Shown in pieces: positions 30,799-64,000 of a stretch of DNA of 64,000 nucleotides (position 1 is the stretch's first letter; the number at the start of each line of letters is the position of its first letter). The notes below the pieces were generated by a model. It was given only the letters and a program-made list of their open reading frames with translations. It was not told the DNA's origin and did not search any database. The position numbers and the translations under genes are program-made. The stretch is from Lampris incognitus (lineage: Eukaryota; Chordata; Actinopteri; Lampriformes; Lampridae), in assembly GCF_029633865.1 (NCBI RefSeq), contig NC_079222.1, forward strand, positions 36,134,709-36,198,708, in the 5' to 3' direction.

Positions 30799-31690
30799 CT
30801 CTCCGTTACGACATTCTTATTGGCAGTCTATGGTTGTGAAGTTCCTCACAGCGAAGGGGCTAGAGGAGCTGAAGACCAAAAAGAAATGGGAAAAACTGGG
30901 GTCATAAAAACCACAAAATAACCACTTCTAGATAGGGTGTTGCAGAACAGCTTTTGCAAATGACACGATTCAAAATGATTGTAGACATGTACACGCGTCA
31001 ACCTGAAATGTGTTTGAGCCTTTTGTTCTACTTGCATAAGTCAAGGTAAGGGCAACATAAGGCTGCTCTATAATGCCCATCTAATTGTGATGCATAAAAA
31101 CCCAGAATTCTCTTTGGATTTAAGAACTTAATCTTTATTGATGAAGACTAGATGGACTAGTTTTCTCTTTGCACTGAGTAGTTATGACCGTAGCCTTCAT
31201 GTCTCTTGCATGGCTTCTCCAAGTGATGAAGATTAAGGCTTGTTCAAATATTTATAAAAGAGTGAGGCAACGCACTTGGCAAATGGTAATAGGCCGGCTA
31301 GGTGTGATTCTGCAGGGAGCCACTAGGGGGCCTCCTGTGACAGGCAAACCCACGTTTTGTGATTCATGAAACTTGCTGCCAACCGTTGCACGTGCCTAAT
31401 GTGACCCTAACCTTAACCGAAGTTGTTTTACTCAATTTTTGTTAACCCTTGCATAATTAAAGTAGAGGTTTGCATGTCGAAGTAAGGCCAAAAGTTCCTC
31501 CCTGTTGTACATGGCTTTCATTGTGTCTGGTGTGTAATTCAACACATGCATGTTCAGTTGTATGTCACACACTTCCACAAGAACATGTGATGTCAGTGTC
31601 AATAATAACTACACAAACGGTTTTTATGCGGATGAAATCCATATCTTATGTAAAACATGTTTGTGTACGAGACATTTTCTGTTTCTAAGT
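30799..31690. other. Unassigned intergenic DNA
   Basis: No coding exon or repeat recognised between the two SINEs. Confidence 0.5.
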
Positions 31691-31693
31691 GGA

Positions 31694-32052
31694 GGGCGGC
31701 ACAGTGGCCCGGTGGTTAGTGCTGTCGCCTCACAGCAAGAAAGTCCTGGGTTCGAACCCAGGGGTTATCTAACCTTGGGGGTTATCGCAAGTCGTCCTCT
31801 GTGTGGAGTTTGCATGTTCTCCCCGTATCTGTGGTAGGTTTTCTGCGGGTGCTCCGGTTTCCTCCCACCATCAAAAAGACCTGCATGTTAGGGTTAATAC
31901 TCCTGTCTGTGGCCCTGACCGGGGCTTGGCAAGACGAACTGGAGTTGGTCCCCGGGCCCTGCAACTGCCCACTGCTCCTAGCTACACAGCTAAGATGGGT
32001 TAAATGCAGAGAAAGAATTGCCCCACGGGGATCAATAAAGTAGTAAAAAAAA
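31694..32052 (+). mobile_element. tRNA-derived SINE, family A, full length
   Basis: Head GGCCCGGTGGTTAGTGCTG and GGTTCGAACCCAGG; 3' end CACGGGGATCAATAAAGTAG with an A tail. Confidence 0.9.
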
Positions 32053-32599
32053 ACAGCCTCTGCAGGCTTAGAGGGGCATTTGAAGTGAGCATGTGCAGAA
32101 CAATGAATGTGAACCCGTTAGCGCTTGGCAAACTTGGCATATGGCGTTGTGTTGTGTGCATGTGTTTGCTGACACTTCTTTGTATTTGTGAGAGTTGTTG
32201 CTTAAGTTTCCTTCCTCTCGGGTCAGAAACGTCACAGTTTGTTATATGTGTTTGTGATCATTTGAACTTTTCTGATTACACTGATGTCTTTTTACCTGAC
32301 GAGGTGGTGAATAAAAGCTGCTTACCACTCATGTAAAACTTTGTATTTCAAGAATTTTTTTTCCTTTCTTTTTGCCACAGAAAAAGGTTTTGACAGTTAG
32401 GAGGGTTTTTGACAGAACATTGAAAGAAGACAACAAAATCCAGAGGTGGCAAACGGACAAAACACTTAGATGTGGTTGATCACTTCTAATATAACTGATG
32501 CAAAAGCTCTTCTTACTCCTATGCCTCAGGAAATTACATATTTAAAAAACACATTACAGTTTTTATGACCAATGGTAATGCAAAAATAGAGCACATATA

Positions 32600-32725
32600 C
32601 ATTATATGTGTGAGTATATATATATACACACACACATACATATACACGTATTTATATATATGTGTGTATACATATATATATATATGTATACATATATATG
32701 TGTATATGTATTATATATGTATACG
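32600..32725. repeat. TA/TG/CA compound microsatellite
   Basis: ATATAT, ACACAC and GTATAC words over about 125 bp. Confidence 0.85.
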
Positions 32726-32804
32726 TCATTATTTCATGTGTTGTCACCAGCATATTTCTGTCTTGTGTTGAAACTATAAAACAATTTAGAGTTGGCACAT
32801 TGTC

Positions 32805-33292
32805 TGCACCAACTGATCACTGGTCAACACAATTTTTCTTGCATGGGGTTTTTCAACGGATTCTAGCTCACTTTTGGGTGCTGAATCCAAATCTGGCATC
32901 AGTTTTTGCCTATCACATCAGGTTTTTGAACTGTGAAAAATCATTATTTTTGAGAAAACGGCAATTTTACACTCGGAAGTTAAAAAAACACTGTTGCATT
33001 AGAAGATCGATAGATGCAAAAATGATTACAATGAATAAATAAACACCCAGCCTAGCATGAAATTACTTAGGAAATGAATAGGGGTCATTTTTGTCCCCAC
33101 CAAGATTGCCAGACTAGATGGTCAACTTTTGTAAAAATCCTGAATAAGGAGCATACAGATAGCACAAAAAATTGACGTGATAGAGCAAATCTGAGCTCAG
33201 ATTTGGATTCAGCAGCCCAAAATTAGCCAAAAACAGTTTCCAAAGTCCACGCAAGAAAAAAAAACTATATTTTTGTAGACCAGTGTAAGGAA
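32805..33292. repeat. Diverged inverted repeat pair
   Basis: About 32810-32930 and the reverse complement of about 33165-33290 share, in order, ACTGGTC, TTTTTCTTGC, GCTGAATCCAAATCTG and TATCAC. This suggests two copies of one dispersed repeat, or the two arms of one element, around a 240 bp core. Confidence 0.7.
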
Positions 33293-35340
33293 ACCTCTGA
33301 ATTGGCGAGACAGACGAAGAAGAAGTGGCAAGAGATGAAAGCCGAACCACCATTAACGATGATGGCTCGTCCACGTCACGGCAGTACAATCCGACTTTCA
33401 CCTTAACTGACTCTTATCTAGAAGGGAGGCACGAGGGACAAACGCCACCAGAGTTCACGAATCAAACGTGGGTCGTTACCAGTGCCAGGAGGAGAGGCAT
33501 GTCTGTATGCGTGCGATGTGGAAAAAAAAATGAGAATATGTTCGGTTATCTTTGTGGGTAGAAATCTTCAAGTTCAGCTTGTAAGAATATCCTCTCACAT
33601 GGTCAGCAAAATTCATCCCACATTTCAAGTCACCATACAAAGGGGAAATTATGGGAAGAATCGGCCTTTTTCTTCTTCAGATCGCTTCCCTCAACACACA
33701 CACACAACTGGCAACGATGTTATACAAAAGATCAACACAAAGTCAAGCCAAGTTATATGACATCCTTGCCACACCTCAGCAGTAACAGAAGCATTGTGAT
33801 TATAGTGAAGCCTAAAACAGAGAGGTGGGGACATTAAGGCATTTAGACCTCGCTCAACAAGAAAGTGACGACCTCTTCAATTCATCCTCGGCACGTCCGA
33901 GCCTTTCATGTTATATTTCAAGGTTTTTTTTTGGAAATAAAACCTTCATGGCTTTGTCTTTTGGCTTCATTCAGTTGACTCTCAACTGGAAGAGTAGCTT
34001 GGTTTTTGTAGGGATGGGTAAAAAGAGTAAGGCACCTGTGAACATGGACACTGCTGTTAGTATGTTGCTGTATCTGTCGTTTCTAGGTTTGACAGGACTT
34101 TATCTCGCACCCAGGCCCTCCTCACTGGAGATGGGGTGAGTATGCGGTGTTGGGAGTAGACGCTGGAAGTTGCGTTGAGATTACACATCAGCCGGACAGA
34201 CACCGGATCAGAGCCACCTTGTTTTTTAGAGATTATTTCAGTACTGTATTTAGGATGGATCTCCAGTGTGATACGAGCTGCCACGGATTTCAATTGTGTT
34301 AACCCTAAGATGAGCGGGCCCTAAAGGGTCACTTGTCAAAGAACTGCATTAATATCTGCTGTAGTGAAATAATGCATCTAAATCCAATTTGCAGTTGCAA
34401 ATTGAAAACCCATACAGATCCTTTCTTAATCACTTTGCTCATGGCCGAGAAGATTTAATCCGTCCCGATCTTGTTCCCAAACTCAGTAAGACGATCAGTA
34501 GTTTGCTCTACATCTGACGTGGCTCCCTCACACAGTTCATTCACTACTATTCATGCTAATTTCTTCAGGTGTTTTTATATTTGGGAGTACAAAACTGCAA
34601 TTTTAATCCCACTTAATAGCATCTAACTAGATGAAGTATTAACCTCTAATATCTGTGCACAGTTGTCAAGACACATCGTGACCTCAACTGGTCGTGAACA
34701 CTCTGACCTTGCCTCGTCAATATAAGTCTAGATACAACATTGTCTCCACGATTTGCTCTTAAATGCAGGTCTTATCGTGTAACACGATGGTAATCCATTC
34801 GACCACCTGAGCTCTACTATCTTCACTAATAGAAGTCTGCATAGCCCTCGAAGTGAGCACAGGAATCCATCAGTATGGTCCTGTAATCCTGATAGAAAGC
34901 GGTTCACCTGGGGACCGGTATTTGGGTGATATGCTCTTAAGCCTTTCATAGAACTAGATGACAATCCATTTTTACATTCACCAGAGACAGACCGACTTCC
35001 TTTTGACCTCTGTTAGTGGGACTGTGCTTCCAGGCTGGTGTTACTTTACAGAGCTGATCCCTGTGTTGGGCTCCCTGTTCCTGTGGGGGTATGGAGGAGC
35101 ATCCCTATATCAAAATATCATAGCAGCTATTAAACTGGGCCCTTAAGGGTAGTGTCCATACGGGCGAACAGGAATCTCACATTGAAGAATTTCATCAAAA
35201 ACTGGGTCCCGGACAAAAGAATGTGGGTCCAGTCGACCTTAGTGCCAATCTTGCTACAACAACACTTTACAGCTAACACCTCCTTTGGTAGGAGGAGAAC
35301 ATCTCATCCGAATGGGGAAAGAGGTTGAGAGATGGGCATT
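33293..35340. other. Unassigned intergenic DNA between the two gene 3' ends
   Basis: About 2 kb with no family I recognise. Some short open frames exist (33825-34139; 34958-35146), but they have no splice context or known domain. It could hold part of the PDE8B 3' UTR near its right end. Confidence 0.45.
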
Positions 35341-35394
35341 AACTAATATCTCTTCATTATATTATGTTATTATATTCATGTTTGCGATGAAAAA

Positions 35395-35730
35395 AATATC
35401 GATACACTTGGGTATCGCGATACTTTTTGTGAGACTTATCGATTCTCAAAATAACGGTTTACATGCAAATATTTGTTGCAGTGGTTCATTTTGTGCTGAG
35501 TATAAAGCCCCGACTGTTAGATAGCAGTGTTGTATTCAGCCATTCAACTCGTCCACTCCACCCTAACAGTGTCAACCGAGACAGGACGTAGTGTAAACAC
35601 AAAGCACACAGGCCTATGAAGTCACGATGTATCGCCTTGGTTACAGTATCGTGATATATTGACTCATCACCCCTGTGTCGTGATACGTATCGTATCACCC
35701 GATTTTTGCCGATACGCTGCCCTAATAAAT
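35395..35730. mobile_element. Probable MITE-like repeat with TATCGCGATAC ends
   Basis: Contains ATCGATACACTTGGGTATCG at the left and GTCGTGATACGTATCGTATC at the right, ending at GCCGATACGCTGCCCTAAT. Self-complementary ATCG/ATAC words suggest a nonautonomous element. Boundaries and class are uncertain. Confidence 0.35.
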
Positions 35731-36397
35731 GTATACAAACACACGGTAACAATTTCTGTTGTTACCGTGTTTACAACATCGGTCACCGTCTTATTCTCCG
35801 TATTGCTATTAGAGTAACCGAACAAGAAAGAATCACGAACAAAAAAAAAACCCAACTAAAAAACAGACAGTACTGCCAAAGGAAATAGATGACAGGAGCG
35901 CTCACCACTGACATGTTTTGATCGGCTAAAGTGCAGTTGTTTTTTAGCGTGTTTCCTTTGTTCTTGTCTGGTTCAGATTGCCTGCTGAGCCACGAGGCCC
36001 GCAGAATTCAATAGCGGTGCCAGAAGCGATACATAAAATTGCCCTAAAGTGTCAAAAAAGAGGGTTCGCAGGGGTTGGAGAGGCCCTGAAGAGCAATCTC
36101 AAATAACAACCTTTTCTTCAGTGATAGCACACTACCTGTGAACAAATCCCTGAAGGAGAATAGGATGTGATTCGAGTAGGAACCAAAGTCTTAGCGCTCT
36201 CAGTCAGCCATGTGTCCTTGATTGGTCTCCGACTCCCCATCACAATGACTTGCTACTTGATACATGTAGGGCCTGGGGGGTTGTGAAGCTCCAGAATATC
36301 GCAGTAAACGAGATCAATTCCAGTGCAGAACCGTGTTCGCAGTCCGTCCCCACTGAGGGCGATGGAGAGGTGGGAAGGGGAGGCGAGGAGGGCCGTG

Positions 36398-62153
<25,756 letters not shown>

Positions 62154-62690
62154 CTGGACGAGATGGCAGGACAGACTCTAGTACATGCTGACGCTGACAA
62201 AAAGTTTCTAAAGGAAAAACAGATCCACTCTGACGCAGTCTTGTCACTTTACTGTGCACGTGTGATAGATAATGTAGATAGGATCGATTCATTTCAAAAG
62301 CGTAGATCACTTCTTCTGCTCACAGGACTACTATCAAACCAGTCAAGACAAGTTGGGAATGATGAAAAATGTTTTCTTATGATTTACCAGACAGGACATT
62401 TTCCTCACTGCGTGTTTCATCCTTGTTGAAGTTGTGGCTCTGCGAGAGAGAGAGAGAGAGAGAAGAAGAAGAAGAAGAAGAAGAAGAAAGGAAGTGATGA
62501 GATATGGGGGCACATGGAAGACAAGAGGTTGTTAAATCACACTTAACCCCTTCACTACGGTGAGGACTCTCTAATCAGAGCAGCACACATGTGGGGAAAT
62601 ATGTCTGGGATTTATATATGAGACTGAATGACGGTGTCTTGTCTTTGATGCTCTTCCTGTTCTTCATGATGTTGTGTGCACATGCACAGT
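62154..62690. other. PDE8B intron, unassigned
   Basis: (GA)n and (GAA)n purine run at about 62446-62490. No further PDE8B exon recognised to the right edge. Confidence 0.5.
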
Positions 62691-62691
62691 C

Positions 62692-63125
62692 CAGGTAGTG
62701 GTCTATTCTGTTGTCTACCAACACGGGGATCGGCGGTTCGATTCCCTGTGTTACCTCCGGCTTGGTCGGGCGTCTCTACGGACCCAACTGGCCATGTGTG
62801 CGCCTGGGAAGCCGGATGTGGGTATGTGTTCTGGTCGCTACCCTGGCGCCTCCTCTGATCGGTCGGGGCGCCTGTTCAGGGGGGAGGGGGAACGGGGGGG
62901 AATAGCGTGATCCTCCCGCGTGCTACGTCCCCCTGGTGAGACTCCTCACTGTCAGGTGAAAAGAAGCGGCTGGCGACTCCGCATGTACCGGAGGAGGCAT
63001 GTGGTAGTCTGCAGCCTTCTCCAGATCGGCAGAGGGGGTGGACCAGCGACTGGGACGGCTCGGAAGAGTGGGGTAATTGGCCAGGTACAATTGGGGGGGG
63101 GGGGAGTAAAACAACCCCCCCCCCA
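62692..63125 (+). mobile_element. tRNA-derived SINE, family B
   Basis: Begins at CCAGGTAGTGGTCTATTCTG, slightly 5' truncated. The body is complete, with a G run then C run in the tail. Confidence 0.88.
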
Positions 63126-63560
63126 AAACGAAAAAAAATGATTCTGAACTAAAATTTTAGAGCAAACCAAGTTTATAGAGACTGAAGTTACTGCTTTTTT
63201 AATAAAGGTAAATCCGAAAATAGGAACTATTGCTCTTAAAAGTGGCCTTTCTGTACCTTAGGAGCGTGGCAATATCTTGAGCTGCATTACAAGCCCTCCC
63301 TACCAGGTTGGATGGGGTGTGGGGTTAAGGCAAGGTGTGGACAAGAGCATCATCTGGCTCAGAAGGGACCCTGGAGGTGTACTGAACAGGGTGTGAGATG
63401 GGGATTGGGAAAGCCGGCGACCTTTAATCCTGTTACAGACAGAGGATTATTCTCGCCACTACTCTGCTACTCTGAAGACAGCCAACATAATGTCTGAGCT
63501 TTACGTATGCACCACCCAAAAATAAACGTTTAAGCGGGCACACTCCCAGACGCATTGTTT
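63126..63560. other. PDE8B intron, unassigned
   Basis: No recognised element between two SINEs. Confidence 0.5.
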
Positions 63561-63561
63561 A

Positions 63562-63914
63562 CATCCACCCATTCATCCACTATCCGAACCGCTTATCCTG
63601 CTCTCAGGGTCGCGGGGACGCTGCAGCATATCCCAGCAGGCATTGGGCGGCAGGCGGGGAGACACCCTGGACAGGCCGTCACACAGGGCCCACACACTCA
63701 TACACATTCACACCTAGGGACAATTTAGCACGGCCGAGTCACCTGACCTACAGGTCTTTGGACTGTGGGGGGAAACCGGAGCACCCGGAGGAAACCCACG
63801 CAGACACGGGGGGAACATGAAAACTCCCCACACAGAGGACGACCCCCGAGGTTGGACTACCCCGGGGCTCGAACCCAGGACCTTCTTGCTGTGAGGCGAC
63901 TGCGCTAACCACAC
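63562..63914 (-). mobile_element. tRNA-derived SINE, family C
   Basis: Reversed full copy: tail CCACTATCCGAACCGCTTAT at the left, head GAGGCGACTGCGCTAACCAC at the right, losing the very end of the head. Confidence 0.88.
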
Positions 63915-64000
63915 AGGCAGTTACACTAAATATTTCTTGAATTGGCTCCTTTCTTAGAGTGTATGTCTCTTTTTGTTTTACAACTCTTTTTGTCACTACA

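Noticed and set aside
33825..34139. 104-codon plus frame in the intergenic gap
   Set aside because: No recognised domain, no splice or promoter context; treated as chance.
62163..62429. 88-codon plus-strand frame
   Set aside because: Starts next to the PDE8B exon on the opposite strand, with no domain evidence; the minus strand carries the real exon at 62153-62073.

Overview
The window looks like teleost nuclear DNA, probably percomorph. Genes are split into short exons by introns packed with tRNA-derived SINEs, non-LTR LINE remnants, hAT and Tc1-type DNA transposon debris, and many micro- and minisatellites. There is no bacterial, plasmid or phage structure. Species cannot be fixed from the sequence.

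Two real protein genes are supported, convergent (tail to tail). (1) WDR41 on the plus strand is complete in coding sequence: 13 coding exons from the ATG at 6156 to the TGA at 28272-28274, joined phases consistent throughout, 1353 nt = 450 residues (human protein about 459). A CpG-rich promoter with a probable untranslated first exon lies at about 4.45-4.9 kb. (2) PDE8B on the minus strand is partial: 11 exons from about 62153 down to the stop at 36400-36398, giving the last 486 residues (linker plus the whole HD-type phosphodiesterase catalytic domain). Its N-terminal receiver-like and PAS-domain exons lie beyond the right edge. WDR41 next to PDE8B is also the human arrangement. WDR41 is the lysosome-docking subunit of the C9orf72-SMCR8-WDR41 complex; PDE8B is a high-affinity cAMP phosphodiesterase. 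Nothing suggests a shared pathway beyond conserved neighbourhood.

Layout. 1-4.4 kb: upstream intergenic DNA with simple repeats, two tRNA-like SINE pieces and an intact hAT-type MITE with 8-bp target duplications. 4.4-28.3 kb: WDR41. Intron 5 holds a 1.5 kb array of about 21 bp units and a 480 bp pyrimidine tract. Intron 11 (11.2 kb) holds two inverted SINEs, a 46-bp minisatellite (31 copies), a purine tract, a CA repeat and a 6.7 kb minisatellite of 41/40/27-bp units with higher-order duplications. 28.3-36.4 kb: intergenic, mostly mobile-element debris. 36.4-64 kb: PDE8B exons in introns carrying an R4-like LINE fragment, a decayed Tx1-type LINE (about 47.9-52.4 kb), a second copy of the hAT MITE and many SINEs.

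No novel gene system was found. The most unusual content is structural: the giant higher-order minisatellite in the intron before the WDR41 exon for the lysosome-binding loop, and two unrelated mobile-element families that carry their own internal variable tandem arrays. Exon boundaries were assigned by eye from splice signals, reading phase and remembered family sequence; SINE, LINE and transposon family names are judgements from motifs, not database hits.
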